A stretch of 64,000 nucleotides of DNA from Atlantibacter sp032062175 (GTDB lineage Bacteria; Pseudomonadota; Gammaproteobacteria; Enterobacterales; Enterobacteriaceae): positions 1 to 64,000 of the forward strand of contig NZ_DAMBQK010000023.1 in NCBI RefSeq assembly GCF_032062175.1, written 5' to 3'. Position numbers and translations under genes: made by a program. The notes below the pieces were generated by a model. The model was not told where the DNA came from and made no database searches. It was given only the letters and a program-made list of their open reading frames with translations. Of this stretch, positions 55,489-63,984 are shown piece by piece; the stretch's first letter is position 1; each line of letters begins with the position of its first letter.

Positions 55489-56621
55489 GCCTGGACCTGA
55501 TTTTAGTGGGCGCAGGCCTGGCGAACGGCCTGATCGCCTGGCGTTTAAAACAGCGCCATCCCCGAATGAACATTTTGTTGCTTGAACAAGGGGCGTCGCC
55601 GGGGGGTAACCATACCTGGTCGTTTCATCACCACGATCTCAGCGCCGGGCAGCATCAATGGATCGCCCCACTGGTGGCCCACCACTGGCCCGGTTATCAG
55701 GTGATTTTCCCGGAGTTGATGCGCGATATCGATCAGCCCTATTACACCGTCACCTCCGACCGCTTTGCGAGCCGGTTGCGCGAGGCGCTGGGCGACAATC
55801 TGTGGCTGAATTGCCCGGTCGCTGCCGTCACGCCAGACAGCGTAAAACTGGCCGATGGCACCACGCTGCGCGCCCGGGCGGTGATTGACGGGCGTGGCCA
55901 GCGCGCCATGCCCGGCTGGCGCTGCGCCTGGCAACTGTTCGTCGGACAGGAGTGGCGGCTTGCCGAGCCGCACGGCTTAACGCGCCCGCTGTTGATGGAT
56001 GCCACCGTGGCCCAGCACAACGCCTACCGGTTTTTCTATTTACTGCCGCTGACGCCCGACACGCTGCTGATTGAGGACACCCGCTTTAGCAACGCGCCTG
56101 ACTTAGCGGCGGAACCCTATCGCGACGCCATCCGCCAGTACGCCGCACAGCACGGCCTGGTACTGGAGCAACTGCTGCGTGAAGAAACCGGCTGCCTGCC
56201 GCTGACGCTGGCGGGCGACGCGCCGCTGCACGCCAGCCAGCCCTGTTCCGGGATGCGCGCCGGATTGTTCCATGCGGTCACCGGCTACTCTCTGCCGCTG
56301 GCGGCGCAGCTTGCCGACGCCATCGTTGAACAGGATCGTATCGACGCGCCAGGCCTGCACCGGCTGGTTCAGGGGATGGCGACCCGCCAGTGGCGCAGCC
56401 AGAAATTCCTGCGCCTGCTCAACCGGATGCTGTTTCTGGCAGGCCAGGCGGATCGCCGCTGGCAGGTGATGCAAAAATTTTATCGCTTACCCGATGCCAC
56501 CATCGCCCGCTTCTACGCCGGTAACCTGACGCTGACCGATAAAGCGCGAATACTAACAGGCAAGCCTCCCGTCCCCGTTTTCGGGGCGCTACGGGCGGCG
56601 ATAAACACAGGGAATAAATAA
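55485..56621 (+). CDS. crtY: Lycopene beta-cyclase CrtY
   Basis: A 378-residue flavoprotein that cyclises both ends of lycopene to beta-carotene. The N-terminal dinucleotide motif ILVGAGLANGLIAWRL is followed by NHTWSFHHHDL, and the cyclase motif REETGCLPLTL is present. It is coupled to crtX (ATGA) and to crtI (TAATG). Confidence 0.95.
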   Translation: MSLDLILVGAGLANGLIAWRLKQRHPRMNILLLEQGASPGGNHTWSFHHHDLSAGQHQWIAPLVAHHWPGYQVIFPELMRDIDQPYYTVTSDRFASRLREALGDNLWLNCPVAAVTPDSVKLADGTTLRARAVIDGRGQRAMPGWRCAWQLFVGQEWRLAEPHGLTRPLLMDATVAQHNAYRFFYLLPLTPDTLLIEDTRFSNAPDLAAEPYRDAIRQYAAQHGLVLEQLLREETGCLPLTLAGDAPLHASQPCSGMRAGLFHAVTGYSLPLAAQLADAIVEQDRIDAPGLHRLVQGMATRQWRSQKFLRLLNRMLFLAGQADRRWQVMQKFYRLPDATIARFYAGNLTLTDKARILTGKPPVPVFGALRAAINTGNK

Positions 56622-58099
56622 TGAAAAAAACCGTGGTGATTGGCGCAGGATTCGGCGGGCTGGCGCTCGCCATCCGCTTACAGGCGGCGGGCATCCAGAC
56701 TACGCTGCTGGAACAGCGCGATAAGCCCGGCGGGCGCGCTTATGTTTATCACGACCAGGGGTTTACCTTTGACGCGGGACCGACGGTGATCACCGATCCC
56801 AGCGCGCTGGAGGAGCTGTTCGTCAGCGCGGGAAAGCGGCTGGAGGATTACGTCGAACTGCTGCCGGTCGATCCGTTTTACCGGCTGTGCTGGGAGGACG
56901 GCAAGCGCTTCGACTACAACAATAACCAGGCGCTACTCCAGCAGCAAATCGCCGACTTTAACCCGGCGGACGTGCAGGGTTACGCCCGCTTTCTGGATTA
57001 TTCCAGAGCGGTGTTTAAAGAGGGCTACCTGCGGCTCGGCGCAACGCCGTTTTTGCACATCAGCGATATGGTCAAAGTCAGCCCGCAGTTGATGCGGCTA
57101 CGCGCCTGGGAGAACGTCTACCAGGCGGTGTCGCGGTTTATCCAGGACGACCACTTGCGCCAGGCGTTTTCGTTTCACTCCCTGCTGGTAGGCGGCAACC
57201 CGTTTGCCACCTCGGCGATCTATACCCTGATCCACGCCCTGGAGCGGGAATGGGGCGTCTGGTTCCCACGCGGCGGCACCGGGGCGCTGGTCAACGGCAT
57301 GGTGAAGCTGTTTACCGATTTGGGCGGCACGCTGGAGCTGAACACGGCGGTTGAGCGCATCGAAGTGAATCAGCAGAAAGTCACTCAGGTGGTGGCCCAG
57401 GACGGACGCGTATTCGCCGCCGACGCGGTAGCCTCCAATGCCGATGTGGTGAACACCTATCAAAAGCTGCTCGGCCACAATCCGCACGGCAAAGCCAAAG
57501 GCGAGAAGCTGGCCGGGAAGCGCATGAGCAACTCGCTGTTCGTGCTGTACTTCGGTCTGAACGCGCCGCACCCGCAGCTGGCGCACCACACGATTTGCTT
57601 CGGGCCGCGCTACAAGGAACTGGTACAGGAGATCTTTAACGGCTCCACGCTGCCGGACGATTTTTCGCTGTATCTCCACTCGCCGTGCGCTACGGATCCG
57701 TCGCTGGCCCCGCCGGGCTGCGGCGCGTTTTACGTGCTGACGCCGGTCCCGCATCTGGGTAATGCCCCGCTTGACTGGCGCGTGGAAGGCCCGGCGCTGC
57801 GCGAGCGGATTTTCGACTACCTGGAGCGGCGCTATATGCCGAACCTGCGCCAGCAACTGGTGACGCACCGCATCTTCACGCCGGATGATTTCCAGCACAC
57901 CCTGGGCGCGCATCTGGGATCGGCGTTTTCCCTCGAGCCTTTGCTGACCCAGAGCGCCTGGTTCCGGCCGCATAATCGCGATGAGCATCTGCAAAACCTG
58001 TATCTGGTGGGCGCAGGAACCCATCCCGGCGCGGGTATTCCTGGGGTGATCGGCTCGGCGAAAGCCACAGCGCGGCTGATGCTGGAGGATCTGGCATGA
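56621..58099 (+). CDS. crtI: Phytoene desaturase CrtI
   Basis: A 492-residue FAD enzyme that introduces four double bonds in phytoene to form lycopene. The N-terminal VVIGAGFGGLALAIRLQAAG and GGRAYVYHDQGFTFDAGPTVI, and the C-terminal bacterial desaturase signature NLYLVGAGTHPGAGIPGV, are intact. It is coupled to crtB by ATGA overlap. Confidence 0.97.
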   Translation: MKKTVVIGAGFGGLALAIRLQAAGIQTTLLEQRDKPGGRAYVYHDQGFTFDAGPTVITDPSALEELFVSAGKRLEDYVELLPVDPFYRLCWEDGKRFDYNNNQALLQQQIADFNPADVQGYARFLDYSRAVFKEGYLRLGATPFLHISDMVKVSPQLMRLRAWENVYQAVSRFIQDDHLRQAFSFHSLLVGGNPFATSAIYTLIHALEREWGVWFPRGGTGALVNGMVKLFTDLGGTLELNTAVERIEVNQQKVTQVVAQDGRVFAADAVASNADVVNTYQKLLGHNPHGKAKGEKLAGKRMSNSLFVLYFGLNAPHPQLAHHTICFGPRYKELVQEIFNGSTLPDDFSLYLHSPCATDPSLAPPGCGAFYVLTPVPHLGNAPLDWRVEGPALRERIFDYLERRYMPNLRQQLVTHRIFTPDDFQHTLGAHLGSAFSLEPLLTQSAWFRPHNRDEHLQNLYLVGAGTHPGAGIPGVIGSAKATARLMLEDLA

Positions 58100-59022
58100 A
58101 CCAGCCGCTATTGCGCCACGCAGCCAACACCATGCGCAGCGGCTCGAAGAGTTTTGATGCCGCCGCCCGGCTGTTTGACGCCGAAACCCGCCGCAGCGTG
58201 CTGATGCTCTACACCTGGTGCCGCTACTGTGATGACGCTATCGATAATCAGATTGCCGGTTTTGCCGCACCTGCGCCCGCCAGCGACTCCCCGGTCCAGC
58301 GGCTGATGCAGTTGCGTACCGCGACCCAGCAGGTGTATCAGGGCTACGCGATGAGTGAGCCGGCATTTGCCGCGTTGCAGGACGTGACGGTGCGCCACCA
58401 TATTCCCGCCAGATGGCCGCTGGAACACCTGGAGGGCTTCGCGATGGACGTGCGCGGGGAGCGTTATCACACGATCGACGATACCCTGCGCTACTGTTAC
58501 CACGTGGCGGGCGTGGTAGGCCTGATGATGGCGCATATCATGGGCGTGCGCGACGAGCGAGTGCTGGACAGGGCCTGCGATTTGGGGCTGGCGTTTCAGT
58601 TAACCAATATCGCGAGGGATGTCATTGAAGACGCCGAGGCCGGACGCTGCTATCTCCCGCAACAGTGGTTAGCGGAGCAGGCTTTGGATGCAGAAAACTT
58701 TCATTTAGCGGAAAACCGGGCGGCGCTGTTTCGCGTGGTGGCGCGCCTGCTGGACGAGGCGGAGCCTTATTATATTTCCGCGCTGGCGGGGTTGCCTGCC
58801 CTGCCCCTGCGCTCCCGCTGGGCGATTGCCACTGCCCGGGACGTGTACCGCGCGATTGGGAGCAAAGTCGCTGACGCCGGGGTAAACGCCTGGGATAGCC
58901 GCCAGCACACCGGTAAAACGGAAAAGCTGGCGCTGTTGCTCAAAGGCGCGGGGCGCGCGGCGATTGCGCCGGTGGCGGCTCGCTCACCGCGTCCTGATTC
59001 ACTGTGGCAGCGCCCCGTTTAG
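58096..59022 (+). CDS. crtB: 15-cis-phytoene synthase CrtB
   Basis: A 308-residue enzyme that condenses two geranylgeranyl diphosphates to phytoene. The aspartate-rich motifs are YCDDAIDNQ and the later LTNIARDVIEDAEAGRCYLP. It is the last gene of the plus-strand operon, and its 3' end overlaps the 3' end of crtZ by 83 bases on the opposite strand. Confidence 0.96.
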   Translation: MNQPLLRHAANTMRSGSKSFDAAARLFDAETRRSVLMLYTWCRYCDDAIDNQIAGFAAPAPASDSPVQRLMQLRTATQQVYQGYAMSEPAFAALQDVTVRHHIPARWPLEHLEGFAMDVRGERYHTIDDTLRYCYHVAGVVGLMMAHIMGVRDERVLDRACDLGLAFQLTNIARDVIEDAEAGRCYLPQQWLAEQALDAENFHLAENRAALFRVVARLLDEAEPYYISALAGLPALPLRSRWAIATARDVYRAIGSKVADAGVNAWDSRQHTGKTEKLALLLKGAGRAAIAPVAARSPRPDSLWQRPV

Positions 59023-59491
59023 CCGGGCGGCGGCGATGGCGAAGCTGCGCCTGTAATTCTTCCGGCGAGCGCACCACTAAAAAGCCGAACGACACGCAGC
59101 CCTCTTTGCCATTTACCGCGTGATGGAAACGGTGTGCCAGCCACAGCCGCTTCAGATAGCCTTTGCGCGGCACCCAGTGAAACGGCCAGCGCTGATGCAC
59201 CAGCCCGTCGTGGACCAGGAAATAGAGCACGCCATACAGCGTCATTCCCGCACCGATCCACTGCAACGGCCATACTCCGGCGGTGCCAACGGCGATCAGC
59301 GCGATAGCAACCCCCGCGAATACCACGGCATACATATCGTTTAGCTCAAACCAACCGGTACGCGGGGAGTGATGGGACCGATGCCAGCGCCAGCCGAAGC
59401 CGTGCATGATATAACGATGGGAAAACGCGGCCACGGCTTCCATCGCCGCCGCGCTAACCAGAACAATGACTACGTTAAGCCAGATACTCAC
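58940..59491 (-). CDS. crtZ: Beta-carotene hydroxylase CrtZ
   Basis: A 183-residue membrane di-iron hydroxylase that converts beta-carotene to zeaxanthin. Histidine motifs FSHRYIMHG, WRWHRSHHSPR, HDGLVHQRW and AHRFHHAVNGKEG are all present, with about four helices. The start is GTG at 59491 after GAGGAAAGG; the ATG nearby is out of frame and stops at once, and the longer frame lacks a ribosome site. The C-terminal 35 residues are basic/proline rich and not conserved. It is convergent with crtB. Confidence 0.94.
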   Translation of the reverse strand: MSIWLNVVIVLVSAAAMEAVAAFSHRYIMHGFGWRWHRSHHSPRTGWFELNDMYAVVFAGVAIALIAVGTAGVWPLQWIGAGMTLYGVLYFLVHDGLVHQRWPFHWVPRKGYLKRLWLAHRFHHAVNGKEGCVSFGFLVVRSPEELQAQLRHRRRPAKRGAATVNQDAVSEPPPAQSPRAPRL

Positions 59492-59621
59492 ATCCCTTTC
59501 CTCGTCAGCGGGCATAAACCTGTAGCAGTATAGTGCACCTGCTGAATTTGGCGGGATGTAGCCGGATAACAGCGTGGGCTACAGTTATTGCGAACCAGAT
59601 GGCAATTGCAAGGATAACGAG

Positions 59622-60620
59622 ATGACAAAAACACCACTCGCCTTATTTGTAATGAGCGTCGCGGGCTATGCCTGGGCCGCTGACGCACCACAGTATGACG
59701 ACGCCAGCCAGAGCGTTTATTTGCAGTATTACCCTTCCTCGAAAGCGCCGACTGGCGTAGCCCACACGCCGGGTCTGCGGATTAATTTCCCCGGCGGCGA
59801 CGCGCGCCCGATCGAGATGGATACCGGCTCTACCGGCATTGTGATATCCGCCGAATCCATTCCCGGTTTTTCAGCGCTTCCCGGCACGCCGGGCAAACTT
59901 ACCTACAACAGCTCCGGGAGGATCATGATCGGCTCCTGGGTGACCACGCCGGTGACGGTGAGCGGCAGTAACGGCCAGCATTTCACTACCTCGCCGATCC
60001 CGGTGCTGGCGGTGACGCAAATTGCCTGCCAGGACAATGCCCGCCACTGCACCCCGGAAGATAACCCGCGCGGCGTCGCCATGATGGGCGTGGGCTTTGC
60101 GCGGGAAGGCAGCGAGCAGAAGCAAAGTACGCCCGATACTAACCCGCTGTTAAATCCAGCGGCGGCGGATAATTTTCATAAAGGCTATGTGGTGACGCGC
60201 AACGGGGTTCATGTCGGGCTGAGTACAGCGGTGACGAAGGGTGGATTTTCTTACGCAAAATTGCAGCCCGATCCGCATATCTCCGGCGAATGGCAGGCCG
60301 CACCGGTGTGTATTGTGGTAAACAGCGATGCAAAACGCTGCGGAACGGTGCTGGTTGATACCGGGGTGACCGATATGTTTTTAACGCTGCCGAATTATCC
60401 GTCCAAAACCTTGCCCGATGAGGCCTCACTGACCTTTACGTTTACGCCAGCGGTGAGCTATACACTCAGCGGCAGCGATTCACCGCTTGCGCCGGAGAAA
60501 ATTATCCTGAATACCACCCGGCAAACGCCGTTTGTGAATACTGGGGTGAATTTCCTTAATGGCTTTGATGTGCTGTATGACGCGCAAGACGGCTATTTTG
60601 GCTATCGGGCGGTGAAATAA
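59622..60620 (+). CDS. Secreted pepsin-like (aspartic protease fold) protein of unknown function
   Basis: A 332-residue protein with a signal peptide (cleavage near YAWA, residue 19-20), so probably periplasmic or exported. Two pepsin-type active-site motifs occur at the right spacing: EMDTGSTGIVIS (Asp67) and VLVDTGVTDMFL (Asp246). The C-terminal FLNGFDVLYDAQDGYFGYR resembles the closing strand of pepsin-fold enzymes (G-pattern then FGY). Cysteine pairs at 136/143 and 230/240 could form disulfides. AAGGA sets the start at 59622. Activity is not proven; a pepsin-fold protein without protease activity is the main alternative. It is divergent from crtZ. Confidence 0.7.
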   Translation: MTKTPLALFVMSVAGYAWAADAPQYDDASQSVYLQYYPSSKAPTGVAHTPGLRINFPGGDARPIEMDTGSTGIVISAESIPGFSALPGTPGKLTYNSSGRIMIGSWVTTPVTVSGSNGQHFTTSPIPVLAVTQIACQDNARHCTPEDNPRGVAMMGVGFAREGSEQKQSTPDTNPLLNPAAADNFHKGYVVTRNGVHVGLSTAVTKGGFSYAKLQPDPHISGEWQAAPVCIVVNSDAKRCGTVLVDTGVTDMFLTLPNYPSKTLPDEASLTFTFTPAVSYTLSGSDSPLAPEKIILNTTRQTPFVNTGVNFLNGFDVLYDAQDGYFGYRAVK

Positions 60621-60633
60621 CGCGGCTTATGAA

Positions 60634-60660
60634 AGGCAGGTGGCCAGGCCTGCCTGTCAT
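60634..60660 (+). terminator. Weak terminator after the pepsin-like gene
   Basis: AGGCAGG pairs with CCTGCCT around a seven-base loop, followed by GTCATTATTT. The T tract is poor, so confidence is low. Confidence 0.4.
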
Positions 60661-60704
60661 TATTTACTGGCTGACGGAAATCACAGGGAGAAGTCATTGC
60701 TTAA

Positions 60705-62117
60705 TTAATAGTACCGGGGATGAAAAACCTGCATAGACTCCTGGATAGATTTCATTGCCTTATTAAAGGCAAATTTAAACGTCCCAAAATACGTGATGGA
60801 TGCAAACGCACTTAGCCCAACCAGGAACCACCCTGACCCCTCCTCATTAAAAAATCCCACCGGGATAAGGGTGATCGTGGCAAGCAGAAATAACAATGTT
60901 AAAAAAAGCGCAGTTGAAAACCAGTAAATCGTCGCATAAAACGCCCTGGGTTCTCTCCACCTACCAGGATCCTTAAACGTGACGATACCTGTGTAAATTT
61001 TGTCTGCTGCTGAAGTGGTAATAAGCTGATGGCCCTGACCGTGCTTTGCTGCATCAGCGGCTAAGGCCAGTAACATCCACTTTTGCACTTCAGAAGCGTT
61101 GCCGGTGACGGTCTCCAGGTCGTAGCGACTCCCCGCCGCCACACCTGTCCCGGCATTATCGACAGCGGCATGGAGTATCAGTTTTGCCTGTTTATCCAGG
61201 CCGCTGGACCACAGCCGGTTGATTTTTTTAACGTCAACCTGCTCTGCTGAAAAATAGGCATGCGCAATACTGTCCAGATGATAACTGTCCGTGTTCATCG
61301 TCCTTAGCAGAAACATCGGCGTATCTTGTTCCCGTAATAAATCCTGACCGGTAAAAACAAATGCGCTGGCACTTTCAAAAAAATCCTGCTGTTCATCATT
61401 ATGTAGCTCAATAGCAATCAGCAGTCTGTTGCGGCGTGTTGTTTCATCCATCCACGTATTGATCAAACGGTAATCGGGACAGGTTTCAAGAAGATGGATA
61501 TCACCGATTTTATTTCTGTCAGTGACTAACTGCGCTAATACTGTACTCAATTCATCACAGACCGACTTGTCACTTCCCCGGACATATATCCCTATTTCGA
61601 AGGGGTACGGTCCACGGATAAGTGAACCCTTAAGCGGTTTAAGGAGCGTTATTAATACCTGCCCAAAACGTGAAACCCCTATGTCTTCGGATTCCACCGC
61701 AATTCTGAGAGGCGTGGCAGGGTACAGTGGCGCGTCTCCTTCAAGCTTCTGCATTTTTAGTGATAAATCAGGCACAGGCGTTATTGATGAAAAATCCAAC
61801 AACACCAGCGTGTTTATCGCCCAACGTTTCCAGCGATACATTCCGTACCGCTCAATATACTCAGCAAAACGATAGTGAAATGCAATTATTCTGTATGCTG
61901 TAACAAGTATGGCAATAAATAACAAAGATAAAGAAAGCGATATGCCCCCCGCTTTATCTAACAATTGCATTCCAAATTTATCACTAAGGGGGATAGTTAA
62001 GGCGTTATAGCCGAAACAGAGTAAAAATATCGCAATCACTATGGTTACCATCAGCCTATAGGGAAAATTATCAGGCTTATCAAAGTAATTTTTACGCGGA
62101 ATCACCCATCTGTTCAT
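60705..62117 (-). CDS. Four-helix inner-membrane protein in a type VI secretion accessory group
   Basis: A 470-residue protein I cannot assign to a named family. Two hydrophobic helices are near the N-terminus (about 20-42 and 55-80) and two near the C-terminus (about 402-428 and 435-455). The soluble centre has alternating strand/helix pattern (PFEIGIYVRG, NRLLIAIELHN, ASAFVFTGQDLL, MFLLRTMN). The start overlaps the PAAR gene stop (ATGA), so the two are made together. A toxin, an adaptor for the effector, or a secretion-related factor are all possible; base composition is AT-rich like its neighbours. Confidence 0.8.
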   Translation of the reverse strand: MNRWVIPRKNYFDKPDNFPYRLMVTIVIAIFLLCFGYNALTIPLSDKFGMQLLDKAGGISLSLSLLFIAILVTAYRIIAFHYRFAEYIERYGMYRWKRWAINTLVLLDFSSITPVPDLSLKMQKLEGDAPLYPATPLRIAVESEDIGVSRFGQVLITLLKPLKGSLIRGPYPFEIGIYVRGSDKSVCDELSTVLAQLVTDRNKIGDIHLLETCPDYRLINTWMDETTRRNRLLIAIELHNDEQQDFFESASAFVFTGQDLLREQDTPMFLLRTMNTDSYHLDSIAHAYFSAEQVDVKKINRLWSSGLDKQAKLILHAAVDNAGTGVAAGSRYDLETVTGNASEVQKWMLLALAADAAKHGQGHQLITTSAADKIYTGIVTFKDPGRWREPRAFYATIYWFSTALFLTLLFLLATITLIPVGFFNEEGSGWFLVGLSAFASITYFGTFKFAFNKAMKSIQESMQVFHPRYY

Positions 62118-62374
62118 TTGCTTGTTCCTGCACGGGGTAATGTTGTTTTAATCGCGCAACCACATGTTGCCTTGCAGCCATCCACAACCACACCTTTACC
62201 GTTCATGGTCCATGTTGGCTCGCATTCATTAATTGGAAACTCGCCTTTATGCACGGTGCACATTACCGTGTCACCCTGTAACGCGACTGCAATCCCCATA
62301 AACGTACTGCCAGACGCCCTGTTAACGTACCCGCCTTTCTCCAGCGGATCATTTAATCTGATAACACCTTTCAT
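62114..62374 (-). CDS. PAAR domain protein (type VI secretion tip)
   Basis: An 86-residue stand-alone PAAR protein with the fold pattern GVIRLNDPLEKGG, GDTVMCTVHKGEFPI, MNGKGVVVDGCKATCG and the metal-binding His/Cys residues. PAAR proteins sharpen the VgrG spike and load effectors. No C-terminal toxin extension is present. GGAG nine bases upstream supports the start. It is nine bases downstream of a Tli3-like gene and overlaps the membrane protein gene. Confidence 0.92.
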   Translation of the reverse strand: MKGVIRLNDPLEKGGYVNRASGSTFMGIAVALQGDTVMCTVHKGEFPINECEPTWTMNGKGVVVDGCKATCGCAIKTTLPRAGTSK

Positions 62375-62383
62375 GATAACTCC

Positions 62384-63130
62384 TTATTTCCCTGCATCAA
62401 GATTGCAGCGCATATGATCCCAGCCTTTATAATTTTTGACCTCAGGTTCTTTATCGGGCAAGTTTTTAAAATTCGCCTTATGACTATCGACTAAATTCGT
62501 TAATGCTTCCTTCATGAAAATAACCTCACCCCACGCTGAACCAGGAAATTCTGGGCTTATATGCCCTTTTAATACCTCGCCTTTTGGGTTATAGGTATCA
62601 TCGATAAAGGTATAATCCACACCCGGTCCTCCCGGTGCTAAAAGTGGGTCTTCAAACGGGTATGAACTCATATATAAATGACCAATATTGGTGGTGATAA
62701 ATGCCTGGTCATTTACCACGACAATTCTCTTTATGTTTTTTCCTAATGGTCTGTCAATACCAGTCCCATCATCAGCTTTTTCTAACGGTGGATAGGGTGC
62801 CATGTAAATAGCAGGCCGCCATGTTTTCCCATAGTCTTTAGATATTAAATAAGCACCAGGCTCCCAGTCAGGAAGAAGGATATATTTCTCAGATGGATGA
62901 ATATACTCCCCGGTGAAAATTCTATATATGGGATGATTATAAACTGATTTATGGATATTTCTCTTATTATCATGATACCAGACATACCCTTCGCAATCAG
63001 TTCCAACCAGTTCAAGATAACGATTTTCGTCGTAGCGATAGACTACCTGTGAAGGCGGTTTTTTATGTAATGTACACGCCGTTACTAAGGTAACCAGTAA
63101 CATTGTAATTATCACCTTCCTTATCAGCAT
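62384..63130 (-). CDS. Tli3-like type VI immunity lipoprotein, copy 1
   Basis: A 248-residue lipoprotein with lipobox LVTAC (Cys19) and Thr at +2, so probably placed in the outer membrane facing the periplasm. The body has repeated Tyr/Trp-rich beta strands (EGYVWYHDN, GAYLISKDYGKTW, FITTNIGHLYMSSYPFEDPLL). Such proteins are annotated as Tli3-type immunity proteins, which neutralise Tle3-type lipase effectors in the periplasm; I recognise the family, not the specificity. It is nearly identical at the C-terminus to the next upstream gene. Confidence 0.75.
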   Translation of the reverse strand: MLIRKVIITMLLVTLVTACTLHKKPPSQVVYRYDENRYLELVGTDCEGYVWYHDNKRNIHKSVYNHPIYRIFTGEYIHPSEKYILLPDWEPGAYLISKDYGKTWRPAIYMAPYPPLEKADDGTGIDRPLGKNIKRIVVVNDQAFITTNIGHLYMSSYPFEDPLLAPGGPGVDYTFIDDTYNPKGEVLKGHISPEFPGSAWGEVIFMKEALTNLVDSHKANFKNLPDKEPEVKNYKGWDHMRCNLDAGK

Positions 63131-63228
63131 AATTTATTCCTTATACACAAAAGAGCCACGTGATGCTCTGTAACATTTCCACCCTTTACCAGTGGGTTAT
63201 GCAAGTTGATATCTCCTTTCATACCCAT
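63124..63228 (-). pseudogene. PAAR gene remnant between the two immunity genes
   Basis: A 34-codon frame begins right after the stop of copy 2. MKGDINLHNPLVKGGNV aligns with the intact PAAR start MKGVIRLNDPLEKGGYV (11 of 17 identical), then the similarity ends and the frame runs into the start of copy 1. The metal-binding part is missing, so it cannot form a PAAR tip. It shows that the duplicated unit was immunity gene plus PAAR gene. Confidence 0.7.
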
Positions 63229-63231
63229 CAC

Positions 63232-63984
63232 TTATTTCCCTGCGTCCAGATTGCAGCGCATATGATCCCAGCCTTTATAATTTTTGACCTCAGGTTCTTT
63301 ATCGGGCAAGTTTTTAAAGTTAGCCTTATTCCCAGCAACCAAATCGGTTAATGCCTCTTTCATAAATAAGACTGTTCCCCACGCTGGTCCAGGGGATTCT
63401 GGTCTTATATGCCCTTTTAATAAATCGCCTTTAGGGTTATAGGTATCATCGATAAAGGTATAATCCACACCCGGTCCGCCCGGCTTCAAAAGTGGGTCTT
63501 CAAACGGGTATGAACTCATATATAAATGATCAATATTGGTGGTGATAAATGCCTGGTCATTTACCACGACGATTCTCTTGATATCTTTACCATCAGGTCT
63601 GTCAACACCATACCCTTCCTCAGTTTTTTCTAAAGGAGGATAGGGAGCCATGTAAGTGGCAGTCTGCCATGTTTTTCCGTAGTCTTTGGAAATCAAATAA
63701 GCCTCTGGCTCCCAGTTCGGAATAAAGATATATTTATCAGACGGATGAATATATTCTCCGGTAAAAATCCTGCATGATGCAAATATTCCATCCATAATTT
63801 CTTTATGAATTTTTAACTTATTATCGTGATACCACAGCGAGCCCTCACAGTTATAACCGATTAACTCAAGATAGCGATACTCATCAAAGCGATAAACCTC
63901 CTGCGAAGGCGTTTTTTTATGTCCTGAACACGCCGTTACTAAGGTAACCAGCAACATTATAATTATCACCTTCCTTATTGGCAT
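63232..63984 (-). CDS. Tli3-like type VI immunity lipoprotein, copy 2
   Basis: A 250-residue lipoprotein, lipobox LVTAC (Cys19) with Ser at +2. It is collinear with copy 1 along the whole length; the last 29 residues are the same, while the middle differs in scattered positions (for example ELIGYNCEGSLWYHDNK against ELVGTDCEGYVWYHDNK). Two copies with local differences suggest immunity to related but not identical effectors (inference). The upstream gene lies outside the window. Confidence 0.75.
   Translation of the reverse strand: MPIRKVIIIMLLVTLVTACSGHKKTPSQEVYRFDEYRYLELIGYNCEGSLWYHDNKLKIHKEIMDGIFASCRIFTGEYIHPSDKYIFIPNWEPEAYLISKDYGKTWQTATYMAPYPPLEKTEEGYGVDRPDGKDIKRIVVVNDQAFITTNIDHLYMSSYPFEDPLLKPGGPGVDYTFIDDTYNPKGDLLKGHIRPESPGPAWGTVLFMKEALTDLVAGNKANFKNLPDKEPEVKNYKGWDHMRCNLDAGK

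Noticed and set aside
57098..58024. A 308-codon minus-strand frame inside crtI
   Set aside because: Antisense of crtI with no motif of its own.
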